NCBI GenBank assembly: GCA_014653775.1
Contig: JACWEA010000004.1
Location: forward strand, 1-63,620
Length of the DNA stretch: 63,620 nucleotides
Reading direction: 5' to 3'
Origin: Pelagibacterales bacterium SAG-MED30
Lineage (GTDB): Bacteria; Pseudomonadota; Alphaproteobacteria; Pelagibacterales; Pelagibacteraceae
In this document: positions 46,901 through 56,337 of the stretch, piece after piece
How positions within the stretch are numbered: the first letter of the stretch is position 1
How the letters are laid out: each line of letters opens with the position of its first letter
The notes under the pieces: model-generated
What the model was told of the DNA's origin: nothing
Database searches by the model: none
Seen by the model: the letters and a program-made list of their open reading frames with translations, nothing else
Translations under genes and position numbers: made by a program

Positions 46901-47881
46901 TTATTTGTTAGTATTTCTTAACTTTTTTAAAATTATTTCAAGTTCTTGCGGCAAAATTGACGAAAAAATCATTTCTTTTTTTTTCCTAGGGTGAAAAAAA
47001 CCTAATGTATTAGCATGAAGAAATTGTCTATTTAAATTTACTAAAAGTTTCTCAAGATCTTTTTCGATATTCTTAATTTTCTTAAATTTTTTTTTGTATT
47101 TATCATCACCAACTATACTGCTACCCAAGTAGTTTATATGAACTCTTATTTGATGAGTTCTCCCTGTTTCTAGTTTACATTCTAATAAACTTAAAGTAGG
47201 TGTATTTTTATTTTCAAAAATTTCTACAGTTTCATAATTTGTAATTGCTTTTTTTCCTTTTTTAATACTAACCTCCATCATTTGTCTATTACTAGAACTT
47301 CTGGAAATTAATGTTTCAACCTTACCTTTTGTAGGTCTAACTTTTCCCCAAATTAATAATTGATAAACTCTCTTAATAGAATGCTTGCTAAACTGATTTG
47401 AAAGATTTTCATGAGTTTGATTATTTTTTGCGATTACAACTAAACCAGATGTATTTTTATCAATTCTATGAACTATTCCTGGCCTCAATTCATCACCAAT
47501 ATTTGATAGAGAGTTTTTATCATAATTAATCAAAGCATTAACAATTGTATTATCAAGATTTCCAGCTCCTGGATGCATTACAATTCCAGCGGGTTTGTTT
47601 AAAACAATCAAATCTTCATCTTCGTAAATAATATCTAATTTATATTTAAAAGGTTTAAGGGAAGCTTTTTTTGGTTGAGGTATTATTAATTCTAAAATAT
47701 CACCAGCAGATATTTTCTTAGAAGGATCAACTGTAACTTTATTATTTAACCTTAATCTTTGATCTAAAATTAGATTTTTAATTCTTGTTCTGCTAATATT
47801 TTTTTCTTTTTTATTGATAAAAACATCGACTCGGAGGTTTTTATCAATCTCTCTTACAATCAAATTTATTTTTTTTTCCAT
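46901..47881 (-). CDS. rluD: Ribosomal large subunit pseudouridine synthase D
   Basis: The 326-residue protein has an N-terminal S4 RNA-binding domain (residues about 12-75, LRVDVFINKKEKNISRTRIK) and the RluA-type catalytic domain: LIVLNKPAGIVMHPGAGN near residue 91, and HRIDKNTSGLVVIAKN with catalytic Asp141. It makes pseudouridines in helix 69 of 23S rRNA. C-terminal ETGRTHQIRVH and QFLHANTLGFFHPR are also typical. It is divergent from the tRNA-Arg gene, 23 bases away. RluC-like specificity cannot be fully excluded. Confidence 0.92.
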   Translation of the reverse strand: MEKKINLIVREIDKNLRVDVFINKKEKNISRTRIKNLILDQRLRLNNKVTVDPSKKISAGDILELIIPQPKKASLKPFKYKLDIIYEDEDLIVLNKPAGIVMHPGAGNLDNTIVNALINYDKNSLSNIGDELRPGIVHRIDKNTSGLVVIAKNNQTHENLSNQFSKHSIKRVYQLLIWGKVRPTKGKVETLISRSSSNRQMMEVSIKKGKKAITNYETVEIFENKNTPTLSLLECKLETGRTHQIRVHINYLGSSIVGDDKYKKKFKKIKNIEKDLEKLLVNLNRQFLHANTLGFFHPRKKKEMIFSSILPQELEIILKKLRNTNK

Positions 47882-47904
47882 AAAATGTTATATTAATATT
47901 ATAT

Positions 47905-47981
47905 GCGCTTGTAGCTCAACTGGATAGAGCGCCTGACTTCGGATCAGGAGGTTCTGGGTTCGACTCCTAGCAGGCGCACCA
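47905..47981 (+). tRNA. tRNA-Arg (anticodon UCG)
   Basis: The 77-base cloverleaf starts GCGCTTG, pairing with CAGGCGC, and has an encoded CCA at 47979-47981. The anticodon stem CCTGA/TCAGG frames the loop CTTCGGA, so the anticodon is TCG, which reads CGA and other CGN codons. The T arm has TTCGACT. It sits alone on the plus strand between rluD and the ABC permease gene, whose stop begins at 47982. Confidence 0.93.
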
Positions 47982-48773
47982 TTATTCACCCATATTTATT
48001 AAAGTTCCTTTAATACGCGCTTTCAAAAAAGAGAAATAAAATAAACCTATTCCACAAATTAAATAAATAAGATTTAATAAATAAGCTTGTTTTAAATTTT
48101 CATAGTTTATAAAACCATTCAATAAGATATTTCTTGTTTCATCAAAAATATAAACTAGTGGCAAACCTTTAGCTACTATCTGGAAAAAATTAGGAAGAAT
48201 TTCTATAGGATAATATATACAGCCCAAAGGAGCTAATAAAAATAGAGAAGACCATGCAATATTTTCAAAAGAAGGGCCAAATCTAATAAGGCCCGCAACA
48301 ACAAATAATCCTAAAGTTATTCCAAAAATGTATAAACTTAAAAATAATAAAAGTAATGGAAATCCTAATTTTAAAATTGAAACACCAAACAAAGGAGAAG
48401 TTAAAATAATTGCTGGTACTAATCCAATCAATGTACGTATTAAAGCAGTGAATATTAAGGCAATTATTATCTCCTTAATTTTAAGAGGAGCTATAAATAA
48501 ATTTGTGAAATTTCTACTCCAAATTTCCTCTAGAAAGAGCATATTGAAACTAATGCTTGATCTAAAAAGAATATCATAAAGTATTGCACAAGTAAGAATT
48601 ACTCCAAGAGTATTATTATAATAATCACTATAAATAGAAAAAAATTTTGAAATAAAACCCCAAAGAATAATTTGTATTGAAGGCCAGTATATAAGGTCCA
48701 AAATTCTGGGTAATGAACTTCTTATCAGGAAAAAATGTCTAAGAAATAGACCATACATTTTATTTAAATTCAT
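47982..48773 (-). CDS. ABC-2 type transporter permease
   Basis: The 263-residue protein has about six hydrophobic helices (residues 30-50, 55-80, 105-130, 140-165, 175-195, 230-255) and no periplasmic enzyme domain, as in ABC-2 exporters of the NodJ/YadH group. The amphipathic segment EEIWSRNFTNLFIAPLKIKE near residue 83 is the usual coupling loop. Its start overlaps the ATPase gene by four bases, so the two form one exporter. Substrates of the group include lipids, glycolipids and drugs; nothing here fixes it. Confidence 0.85.
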   Translation of the reverse strand: MNLNKMYGLFLRHFFLIRSSLPRILDLIYWPSIQIILWGFISKFFSIYSDYYNNTLGVILTCAILYDILFRSSISFNMLFLEEIWSRNFTNLFIAPLKIKEIIIALIFTALIRTLIGLVPAIILTSPLFGVSILKLGFPLLLLFLSLYIFGITLGLFVVAGLIRFGPSFENIAWSSLFLLAPLGCIYYPIEILPNFFQIVAKGLPLVYIFDETRNILLNGFINYENLKQAYLLNLIYLICGIGLFYFSFLKARIKGTLINMGE

Positions 48774-49498
48774 ATTGTTTTTCTCGCAAGTTTTAAAAAA
48801 ACTTCTTCCATATTTTTTCTTCCATGTCTTTCAATCAATTTTGAAGGACTTCCTTGATCAATAATAACTCCATTGTTCATCATAAGAACAGATGAACATA
48901 GTCTCTTTACTTCTGCCATGTTGTGAGAGGCAAGTAAGATAGAAGCACCTTTTTCTTTTTGATAATCCTCCAAAAAGCTTCTTACAAAATCTCCAGTCTC
49001 AGGATCAAGAGATGCTGTAGGTTCATCAAGAAGTAATACTTTTGGATCATTAATAATTGATTTAGCTAGACTTACTCTATTTTTTTGACCTGAAGATAGT
49101 TCACCAGTAATTTTATTGATAATCTCATCAAGTCTGAGCTTTTCTGAAATATCTTTTATCTTTAATTTTATATTTTTGATATCATAAAGTCTTCCATATA
49201 CTTCTAAATTTTGTTTAACTGTTAACTTTTTTGGCAGTTCAATATAAGGTGAAATAAAATTTATATTATCTAATAGTTCTACTCTTTTAAGTTCTACGTC
49301 ATTACCATTTATAAGCACTTTTCCAGATGAAGGTTTTAATAAACCTAAAATCATCCCAATAGTAGTAGTTTTGCCACAACCATTAGGACCAAGAATTCCA
49401 ATAATTTCACTTTTATTCACTTTAAAAGAAATATTTTTTACAGCTTCTTTGCCGTTATAATTTTTTGATAAATCAATTACTTCTAGTGGAGTTAACAT
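48770..49498 (-). CDS. ABC transporter ATP-binding protein
   Basis: The 242-residue ATPase has Walker A GILGPNGCGKTTTIGMILG near residue 34, a Q-loop region, the signature GELSSGQKNRVSLAKSI near residue 133, Walker B VLLLDEPTASLDPET and the switch His in LLASHNMAEVKRLC. It is the motor of the ABC-2 exporter with the next gene (four-base overlap). Its first base is shared with the stop of the Sua5 gene, so three genes probably share one transcript. Confidence 0.92.
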   Translation of the reverse strand: MLTPLEVIDLSKNYNGKEAVKNISFKVNKSEIIGILGPNGCGKTTTIGMILGLLKPSSGKVLINGNDVELKRVELLDNINFISPYIELPKKLTVKQNLEVYGRLYDIKNIKLKIKDISEKLRLDEIINKITGELSSGQKNRVSLAKSIINDPKVLLLDEPTASLDPETGDFVRSFLEDYQKEKGASILLASHNMAEVKRLCSSVLMMNNGVIIDQGSPSKLIERHGRKNMEEVFLKLARKTI

Positions 49499-50430
49499 TA
49501 GAATTTTGACGCTCTAATTAATCTATCATTAATAGTTTTACCCAATCCTTTATTTGGAATTTTACCGACAGCAATAGATTTATATTTATTTTTTTTAATT
49601 TTTCTCAAAGTACTATATAAATTTTTTGCTGCTTCTTTCAAATCACCTTTTTGGGATAAAAAATAATAATTTGATTTTTTCTCTTTTTTTTTCGAAAATA
49701 ATAAAAAAGCTTCATTATTTTTAATTCTTTCGACATTAAGTCTAATAGGAATTCCTGGTGAATAATGGATTTTGAGCTGACCTGGAGAGATAATTTTTTT
49801 AGGATTTGTGTTCATTAAGATTTTTTTTTTTAAAAATTTTTTAATAACTGAGGTTTCTAATCCACCCAACCTTAATATCTTTGGTCTATTTCTAATATCA
49901 ATTATTGTAGATTCAAGACCTATAGATGACTTTCCACCTTCAAGTACATATTTGATTTTTTTACCAAAATCTTCTTTAACATTTTCAGAACTTACTGCAC
50001 TAACTTTCGAAGATAAATTTGCACTTGGGGCGGCTAAGGGAAAATCCAATTTTTTTAACAAACTTCTTGCTACGGGGTGTTTTGGGAATCTGACAGCTAA
50101 AGCACCTTTTTTATTGGTTACAATTTTCGATATTTTTGAATTTTTTTTTAGATTTAAAATAAACGTAATCGGTCCAGGACAGAATCTTTTATACAATTTA
50201 TGAAAGTTATTATTAAAATTACAATCTTCCTTTAATTTTTGAACATTATAATAATGGACTATCAGGGGATTATTTTTGGGTCTTTTTTTAAGTTTAAATA
50301 TTTTTTTGCAAGCATTATCAGAGTAAGCATTTCCTGCTAAACCATAAACAGTTTCAGTAGGTATGGCCACACACTCGTTCATATTAAGGAGTTTTTGAGC
50401 TTTTTTAATATTTGCAAGATTTATTCTCAT
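49498..50430 (-). CDS. tsaC: L-threonylcarbamoyladenylate synthase (Sua5/TsaC)
   Basis: The 310-residue protein has the YrdC domain (ECVAIPTETVYGLAGNAYSD near residue 19, KKRPKNNPLIVHYYN, FCPGPITFILNLK near 88, LAVRFPKHPVARSLL, FPLAAPSANLSSKVSAV) and a C-terminal Sua5 domain of about 90 residues linked by SPGQLKIHYSPGIP, which is the Sua5 linker that closes the active site. So it is of the long Sua5 type. It makes the t6A precursor from threonine, bicarbonate and ATP for ANN-decoding tRNAs. Its stop overlaps the ABC ATPase start. It is divergent from xseB, 20 bases away. Confidence 0.92.
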   Translation of the reverse strand: MRINLANIKKAQKLLNMNECVAIPTETVYGLAGNAYSDNACKKIFKLKKRPKNNPLIVHYYNVQKLKEDCNFNNNFHKLYKRFCPGPITFILNLKKNSKISKIVTNKKGALAVRFPKHPVARSLLKKLDFPLAAPSANLSSKVSAVSSENVKEDFGKKIKYVLEGGKSSIGLESTIIDIRNRPKILRLGGLETSVIKKFLKKKILMNTNPKKIISPGQLKIHYSPGIPIRLNVERIKNNEAFLLFSKKKEKKSNYYFLSQKGDLKEAAKNLYSTLRKIKKNKYKSIAVGKIPNKGLGKTINDRLIRASKF

Positions 50431-50450
50431 GTATTATCTGAGAGTAATAT

Positions 50451-50694
50451 ATGAAAGATAAAAATTTACCAAATGATTATAACGCTCTATCCCTCGAGGA
50501 ATTAACCAATGAGGCTAATAAGATGATTGAGGATTTAGAAAATCAAAAAGATTTGGAAAGTTCTATGGAGAAATATCAAAATTTATTGAAACTTAATAAT
50601 ATCATTGAAAAGAAATTTCAAAAAGATGTTAAAGGTATTAATGAAAAAACAAAAGAAAATATACTTAAAATAACTTCAAAAAAAATGCAAATAG
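50451..50694 (+). CDS. xseB: Exodeoxyribonuclease VII small subunit; frame runs into ispA as given
   Basis: Residues 1-70 match XseB: YNALSLEELTNEANKMIEDL, then ENQKDLESSMEKYQNLLKL, a two-helix coiled coil that forms the stalk of exonuclease VII with XseA (not in the window). As given, the frame reads on through the eight-A run at 50678-50685 into IspA sequence and ends at 50834. Removing one A gives a TAG at 50692-50694 and an 80-residue XseB, the family length, with the ispA ATG (50685) overlapping. I therefore end the gene there, as an inference; taken literally, xseB is fused in frame to the first 48 residues of IspA. Confidence 0.75.
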
Positions 50695-51558
50695 AATTAA
50701 ATAAAATTGCAAAAGATACTAATTTATTTCTTAAAAAGTTCATTAGAAAACAAAAAAAATCAGAATTAATTATTCCTATGAAATATGGTTTGTTTTCAGG
50801 AGGTAAGAAAAATAAGATCAAAAATTTTAACTGATATAGGTTCATTGTTTAAAATAAAATATAAATCATTAATTATTATAGGATCAGCAGTTGAATGTAT
50901 ACATGCTTACTCTTTAATACATGATGATTTACCTTGTATGGATAATGACTCAATAAGAAGAGGCAAGCCTTCAACCCACATTAAATTTGGAGAGTCTACT
51001 GCTGTGTTAGCAGGTAACTCACTATTAACAATGGCCTTTGAAATTTTAAGTCACAAAGATTTAAATCTTTCTGAAAAAACTAAGAATAAGTTAATTAACA
51101 AAATTTCTGAAAGTTCGGGGCATCTTGGTATAGCTGGTGGTCAATTTTTAGATTTAAGTTATGAGCATAAAAAAGTTTCTAGTAAAAGAGTTGTAGAAAT
51201 GGAAATAAAAAAAACAGGAAAACTTTTTAGTTTTTGCTGTGTAGCACCTTTAATCGTTAAAAACAAAAGCAAAAAAGAAATTAAAAAATTTGAGAATATA
51301 GGTGCAGATATTGGATTACTATTTCAAGTTGCTGATGATTTAATTGATCACAAAGGAAGCTTATTGAGAGCAGGAAAAAAAACTGGAAAAGATAGAAAAA
51401 AGGGCAAAGCTACTTTAATTAGTTTACTAGGATATAAAAATACTATTAAATATGCTAATAAACTAATTTTTAAAATAAACACTAAACTTAAAAAATATGG
51501 TTCAAATTCAAGAAATTTATCTAAAACATTAGAATATATATTAAATAGAAATAAATGA
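50685..51558 (+). CDS. ispA: Farnesyl diphosphate synthase (polyprenyl synthase), reading frame broken once
   Basis: The first 45 residues (from ATG 50685, including [10 protein letters not shown]) are in the xseB frame; the rest is in another, from [10 protein letters not shown] at about 50815 to the stop at 51558. Removing one A from the five-A run at 50808-50812 gives SGGKKIRSKI, the usual S-G-G-K-R-x-R-P/S block, and about 290 residues. The first aspartate-rich motif is [10 protein letters not shown] and the second is [10 protein letters not shown], both intact. IspA makes C15 diphosphate for quinones and the undecaprenyl carrier. The stop overlaps the dxs ATG by four bases. Confidence 0.85.
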
Positions 51559-53468
51559 AAAAAGAATACGAATTTTTAGATCAAATAAATTTTCCATCAG
51601 ATTTAAAGAAAATACCAGAGTCAAAATTACAAAAAGTAGCTGATGAATTAAGAGAGGAAATGATTGATGCAGTATCTGTTACTGGAGGTCATTTAGGGGC
51701 AAGTCTAGGGGTTGTTGAATTAAGTGTTGCACTTCATTATATATTTAATACACCGAAAGATAAATTAATATGGGATGTAGGTCATCAATGCTATCCTCAT
51801 AAAATTTTAACAGGAAGAAAAGATAAAATTAGAACTCTAAGACAAGGAGGTGGTCTTTCTGGTTTTACAAAAAGATTAGAAAGTGAGTATGATACTTTTG
51901 GAGCAGCGCATAGCTCTACTTCTATATCTTCAGCTTTGGGTATAGCTGAAGCTAATAAACTATCTAATAAATTAGATAATGTTGTAGCAGTAATAGGAGA
52001 CGGAGCTATTAGTGCTGGAATGGCCTATGAAGCGATGAATAATGCAGGAGCTTCGAAAACTAAAATGATAGTAATATTAAATGATAATGACATGTCAATT
52101 GCTAGACCAGTTGGTGCAATGGGTACTTATTTGGCAAAAATTTTTTCTGGCAAGATCTATTTTAGTTTAAGAGAGACGATTAAACTTATTACATCTGCTT
52201 TTTCAAAAAGATTTAGTGCTAAAGCTGGTAAAGCTGAGGATTTACTTAGATCTGCGGTAACAGGTGGAACTTTATTTAGTTCCCTTGGATTTTATTACAT
52301 TGGCCCAATAGATGGGCATGATTTAAATTCTTTAATTCCAATTTTAAAGAATGCTAGAGACTCACAGCATTCAGGACCAATTTTAATTCATATAAAAACT
52401 AAAAAAGGTAAAGGATATTCATTTGCTGAAGAGGCAAAAGATAATTATCATGGAGTATCAAAATTTAATGTTAAGACTGGAGAACAGTTTAAAAGCGTAA
52501 ATAAATTGCCTTCATATACAAAAGTATTTGCAAATACTTTAGTACAACATGCTAAAAAAGATAGCAAAATAGTTGCTATAACTGCAGCAATGCCTGATGG
52601 AACAGGTTTAGATATTTTCCGTAAAGAATTTCCAGAGAGAACTTTTGATGTTGGAATTGCAGAGCAACATGCAGTTACATTTGCAGCTGGTCTGGCAACT
52701 GAAAATTATAAACCCTATGCAGCAATTTATTCCACATTTCTTCAGAGAGCATATGACCAAGTAGTTCATGATGTAGCAATTCAAAGTTTGCCCGTGAGAT
52801 TTGCGATAGATAGAGCAGGGTTAGTTGGAGCAGATGGACCTACACATGCAGGAAGTTTTGATATAACTTATTTATCAACATTACCTAATTTTGTCGTTAT
52901 GGCTGCTAGCGATGAATCTGAATTAGTAAGAATGATTAATACATCGACCAAAATAAATGATAGGCCTTGTGCTTTTAGATATCCAAGAGGCACTGGATTA
53001 GGAGCAGTTTTGCCATCAATTAATGAAAAGATAGAGATAGGAAAATCTAAAATTATCCAAGAAGGAAAAAAATTAGCTATCTTAAATTTTGGAGCAAGAT
53101 TAAATGAAACCTTAAAAGCATCTGAAAATTTAAAAAAAAAGGGAGTTAATATAACAATAGTGGACGCAAGGTTTGCAAAACCTTTAGATGAGAATCTTAT
53201 CTGGCAACTAGCCATTACACATGAAGCAATTATAACTATAGAGGAAGGGTCTATAGGAGGCTTTGGTTCACATGTAGTCGATTTTTTATCGAAAAAAGGT
53301 TTAATGGACACTAATTTAAAATTTAGATCTATGATACTTCCAGATATTTTTATAGATCAGGATACCCCAGACAATATGTATAAAGTTGCCAATCTAGATT
53401 CTATTTCAATTGAGGAAAAAGTTTTAGATGTGTTGAATTCAAATATTGTTTTGCAAAAACAAAAATAA
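51555..53468 (+). CDS. dxs: 1-deoxy-D-xylulose-5-phosphate synthase
   Basis: The 637-residue thiamine-diphosphate enzyme has [20 protein letters not shown] near residue 41, [32 protein letters not shown], the cofactor motif [18 protein letters not shown] near residue 148, and in the C-terminal half [18 protein letters not shown] and [17 protein letters not shown]. It makes DXP from pyruvate and glyceraldehyde-3-phosphate, feeding isoprenoids (with ispA and ispB here), thiamine and pyridoxal. It is convergent with aroC, one base apart, and overlaps ispA by four bases. Confidence 0.97.
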   Translation: MKKEYEFLDQINFPSDLKKIPESKLQKVADELREEMIDAVSVTGGHLGASLGVVELSVALHYIFNTPKDKLIWDVGHQCYPHKILTGRKDKIRTLRQGGGLSGFTKRLESEYDTFGAAHSSTSISSALGIAEANKLSNKLDNVVAVIGDGAISAGMAYEAMNNAGASKTKMIVILNDNDMSIARPVGAMGTYLAKIFSGKIYFSLRETIKLITSAFSKRFSAKAGKAEDLLRSAVTGGTLFSSLGFYYIGPIDGHDLNSLIPILKNARDSQHSGPILIHIKTKKGKGYSFAEEAKDNYHGVSKFNVKTGEQFKSVNKLPSYTKVFANTLVQHAKKDSKIVAITAAMPDGTGLDIFRKEFPERTFDVGIAEQHAVTFAAGLATENYKPYAAIYSTFLQRAYDQVVHDVAIQSLPVRFAIDRAGLVGADGPTHAGSFDITYLSTLPNFVVMAASDESELVRMINTSTKINDRPCAFRYPRGTGLGAVLPSINEKIEIGKSKIIQEGKKLAILNFGARLNETLKASENLKKKGVNITIVDARFAKPLDENLIWQLAITHEAIITIEEGSIGGFGSHVVDFLSKKGLMDTNLKFRSMILPDIFIDQDTPDNMYKVANLDSISIEEKVLDVLNSNIVLQKQK

Positions 53469-53469
53469 T

Positions 53470-54552
53470 TTAATTGCATTGTGCTTTATTCATTAGATAA
53501 TGATCTAATAAAACACATGAAAGCATAGCTTCACCAATTGGTACAGCTCTTATACCAACACAAGGATCATGTCTACCTCTTACAGATATACTGGTATTTT
53601 TCCCAAATTTATTAATTGTTTTTCTACTTTTTAAAATTGAAGATGTAGGTTTTACAGCAAATGATACAATTATTTCTTGTCCAGAGGAAATACCACCCAA
53701 AATTCCTCCCGCATTATTTGAATTAAACTTTAGTTTTTTTTTATTTAGAGAAATTTCATCTGAATTTTCTTCTCCAGACAATTGAGCAGAATTCATTCCA
53801 GAGCCAATATTTACACCTTTAACAGCATTAATACTCATCATAGCTGAGGCGATGTCAGCGTCTAATTTTGAATATATTGGTGCACCTAAACCTGTGGGAA
53901 TTCCTTTGGCTCTTACTTCAATTATAGCACCACATGAAGATCCTGCTTTTCTTATACTTAATAGATATTTTTCCCATGTCTTTAACATTGAATTATCTGG
54001 GCAAAAAAATGGATTTTTATAAATTATCTTATCATTCCATTTTGTTGTATCGCAGCCAAGAATACCAAGTTGTGTAACTGCAGCTGAAATTCTAAATTTT
54101 TTACCTAATTTTTTTTGTAAAACTTTTTTTGCAATAGCTCCTGCCGCAACTCTTGCAGCTGTTTCTCTTGCAGAAGATCTTCCTCCTCCTCTATAATCTC
54201 TTATTCCATATTTTTTAAAATAAGTAAAATCAGCATGACCAGGTCTAAATTTATCTTTTATATTTTTGTAATCTTTAGATCGCATATCTTCATTGTAAAT
54301 TATGAGAGATATAGGAGTTCCTGTTGTTTTACCTTCGAACACTCCTGAAAGAATTTGAACTTTATCACTCTCCTTCCTCTGAGTTGTAAATTTAGATTGA
54401 CCAGGTTTTCTCTTATCCAATTCTTTCTGAATATCTTGTTCTTTTACTTGAATTAATGGAGGACAACCATCAATTATACAACCAATAGCAGGACCGTGGG
54501 ATTCACCCCAGGTAGTAAAACGAAATAACTTTCCAAAAGTATTAAAAGACAT
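53470..54552 (-). CDS. aroC: Chorismate synthase
   Basis: The 360-residue protein has the three family signatures: [19 protein letters not shown] near residue 14, [18 protein letters not shown] near residue 124 and [19 protein letters not shown] near residue 325. DYRGGGRSS and VRGRHDPC bind FMN and EPSP. It makes chorismate, the branch point for aromatic amino acids, folate and ubiquinone. It is a single gene convergent with dxs, and divergent from pdxH by 33 bases. Confidence 0.97.
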   Translation of the reverse strand: MSFNTFGKLFRFTTWGESHGPAIGCIIDGCPPLIQVKEQDIQKELDKRKPGQSKFTTQRKESDKVQILSGVFEGKTTGTPISLIIYNEDMRSKDYKNIKDKFRPGHADFTYFKKYGIRDYRGGGRSSARETAARVAAGAIAKKVLQKKLGKKFRISAAVTQLGILGCDTTKWNDKIIYKNPFFCPDNSMLKTWEKYLLSIRKAGSSCGAIIEVRAKGIPTGLGAPIYSKLDADIASAMMSINAVKGVNIGSGMNSAQLSGEENSDEISLNKKKLKFNSNNAGGILGGISSGQEIIVSFAVKPTSSILKSRKTINKFGKNTSISVRGRHDPCVGIRAVPIGEAMLSCVLLDHYLMNKAQCN

Positions 54553-54585
54553 TATTTATATTTTATAGATTATTTTGTTTAAATT

Positions 54586-55212
54586 ATGAATCAAAAAAAC
54601 TCATTAGGACTTAATAAATGCTTTTTAGATCTTGAAGATCCATTTGAATTATTTGAAAAATGGTTTGTTGAGGCAAAAAAGAAAGAAATAAATGATCCTA
54701 ACGCTTTAGCCTTAGGCACTGTTAGCAGAGATTGTATTCCATCGGTGAGAATGGTTCTTCTTAAAGGTTTTGATAAAAATGGATTCGTTTTTTATACAAA
54801 TTTAAATAGTCAAAAGGGAAAAGAGATAAAAGAAAATCCAAATGCCACAATGTGCTTCCATTGGAAAAGTTTATTAAGACAAATAAGAATAGTTGGAACT
54901 TTGAAACAAGTAGATGATAAAACAGCAAATGACTATTTTAATACTAGAGCCTATGAAAGCAGAATAGGGGCTTGGGCATCTAAACAAAGTAGTATTTTAA
55001 AAAATAGAGATGAACTTTTAAATACTTTAGAAAATTTTAAAAAAAAATATAATGATAAAGACAATGTACCAAGACCTTTACATTGGTCTGGTTGGAATTT
55101 AAAACCCACTAACATAGAATTTTGGCTAGATGGAGATAACAGAATACACGAAAGATTAAAATATACTTTAGATAAAAATGAAAATTGGGTTAAAACTCTT
55201 TTAAGTCCTTAA
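54586..55212 (+). CDS. pdxH: Pyridoxamine 5'-phosphate oxidase
   Basis: The 208-residue flavoprotein includes ALALGTVSRDCIPSVRMVLLKGF near residue 40, FYTNLNSQKGKEIKENPNA, ARIRIVG-like QIRIVGTLKQV, and the C-terminal PTNIEFWLDGDNRIHERLKY with Arg and His residues that bind pyridoxal phosphate. It oxidises PNP or PMP to PLP with oxygen. It is divergent from aroC and convergent with the polyprenyl synthase gene (four-base overlap). The C-terminal ending is slightly short (ends ENWVKTLLSP instead of W...RL.P). Confidence 0.93.
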   Translation: MNQKNSLGLNKCFLDLEDPFELFEKWFVEAKKKEINDPNALALGTVSRDCIPSVRMVLLKGFDKNGFVFYTNLNSQKGKEIKENPNATMCFHWKSLLRQIRIVGTLKQVDDKTANDYFNTRAYESRIGAWASKQSSILKNRDELLNTLENFKKKYNDKDNVPRPLHWSGWNLKPTNIEFWLDGDNRIHERLKYTLDKNENWVKTLLSP

Positions 55213-56222
55213 AAGTTTCTTTCCAAACTAAAAGAAGTTAAATTTTCAAGAATATTTTTTTCTTTGTTATCTTTAAAAATTGATAAAGAATTAGATGCTA
55301 AATTTATATAATGTTGAGCTTTTTGATAACATGATTTAATTATATTATATTTTTTTATTAAAGATAAAGAATAATTTAAATCATTCTCATTTTTTATATT
55401 TTTTGAAAATATATCTTTAAGTTTTTCTTTTTCTTGATCTTTTGCATTTTGAAATAATAAAATTATTGGTAGTGTTATTTTCCCTTCATAAAAATCCTGT
55501 CCGATTTTTTTTCCAAATAACTTCAATTCTGAGTTATAATCTAAAGTGTCATCAGCAATTTGAAATGTTAATCCAAGATTTCTTCCGTAAAATTCTAAAG
55601 CATCTTTTTCTTTTGTTTTCATATCAGATAATATTGCTCCTACTTTTGTTGCTGCCGCAAATAGTTCAGCAGTTTTAGCAGAAATTATTCTTAAATAAGT
55701 TTCTTCTAGCATATCAACTTCCCCTTTATGTTGAAGTTGTAAAATTTCACCTTGGGCAATTTTTGAAGATGTTGAAGATAATAATTTTAGAACTTCAATA
55801 TTCCCATCTTCTACCATCATTTCAAAACATCTACTAAGTAGATAATCGCCAACCAATACTGATGAATGATTACCCCACACTTTATTTAGTGTTTTTTTTC
55901 CTCTTCTAACTGAACCATTATCAATAACATCATCATGCATTAAAGTTGCTGCATGTATTAACTCGACGCAGGCAGCTAGATTAATATCTCTAGTTCCCCT
56001 TGAGTAACCACATAGCTTAGCTGATCCTAGTGTTAATAAAGCTCTTAATCTTTTACCACCAGTATTAAGATGGTATTCAGACATTTTTTTTACCAACTCA
56101 ACATCACTTAATAGCTTGGATTTTATTTTTTCTTCTACTAATATTAGTTTATCCTCAACAGAGTCTTTAAGTTGAAAATAAGAATTATTTATTTGATTTT
56201 TTAATTGAACAACTATTCCCAT
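55209..56222 (-). CDS. ispB: Long-chain polyprenyl diphosphate synthase (octaprenyl type)
   Basis: The 337-residue trans-prenyltransferase has GGKRLRALLTLGSAKLCGY near residue 55, the first Asp-rich motif LMHDDVIDNGSVRRGKKT near residue 93, KTAELFAAATKVGAIL near 182 and the second motif FQIADDTLDYNSE. The small residues before the first DDxxD suit a long-chain product, probably the ubiquinone side chain. Chain length cannot be read precisely. It differs from the short-chain IspA at 50685-51558. It is convergent with pdxH and divergent from the S49 gene. Confidence 0.92.
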   Translation of the reverse strand: MGIVVQLKNQINNSYFQLKDSVEDKLILVEEKIKSKLLSDVELVKKMSEYHLNTGGKRLRALLTLGSAKLCGYSRGTRDINLAACVELIHAATLMHDDVIDNGSVRRGKKTLNKVWGNHSSVLVGDYLLSRCFEMMVEDGNIEVLKLLSSTSSKIAQGEILQLQHKGEVDMLEETYLRIISAKTAELFAAATKVGAILSDMKTKEKDALEFYGRNLGLTFQIADDTLDYNSELKLFGKKIGQDFYEGKITLPIILLFQNAKDQEKEKLKDIFSKNIKNENDLNYSLSLIKKYNIIKSCYQKAQHYINLASNSLSIFKDNKEKNILENLTSFSLERNF

Positions 56223-56337
56223 TTAAGCGCTCAAAGTAGTATATTAAGTTTATTTTTATTACATATCAATTGACGCACCTGAATCTTCAATTATAAGGTG
56301 TCTTTATATTCATTCAAAAATTCTATAAGGATTAAAA
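56223..56337. promoter_or_regulatory. Divergent intergenic region between ispB and the S49 peptidase
   Basis: The 115-base gap must carry promoters for both directions. AAGGA at 56327-56331 is a good ribosome-binding site for the S49 gene (ATG 56338). An imperfect inverted repeat, GCACCT near 56275 and AGGTGT near 56297, is present, with about 16 bases between the arms; it might be an operator or a weak hairpin. I found no clear promoter pair. Confidence 0.35.

Noticed and set aside
49808-50203. Plus-strand open frame of 131 codons inside tsaC
   Set aside because: Antisense to a clear Sua5 gene; hydrophobic look arises from complementing lysine-rich sequence.
52868-53311. Minus-strand open frame of 147 codons inside dxs
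   Set aside because: Shadow of the strongly conserved Dxs C-terminal domain; no independent evidence.
56270-56302. Inverted repeat resembling a terminator or operator upstream of the S49 gene
   Set aside because: The arms match imperfectly and no T-run follows; kept only as a remark in the intergenic entry.
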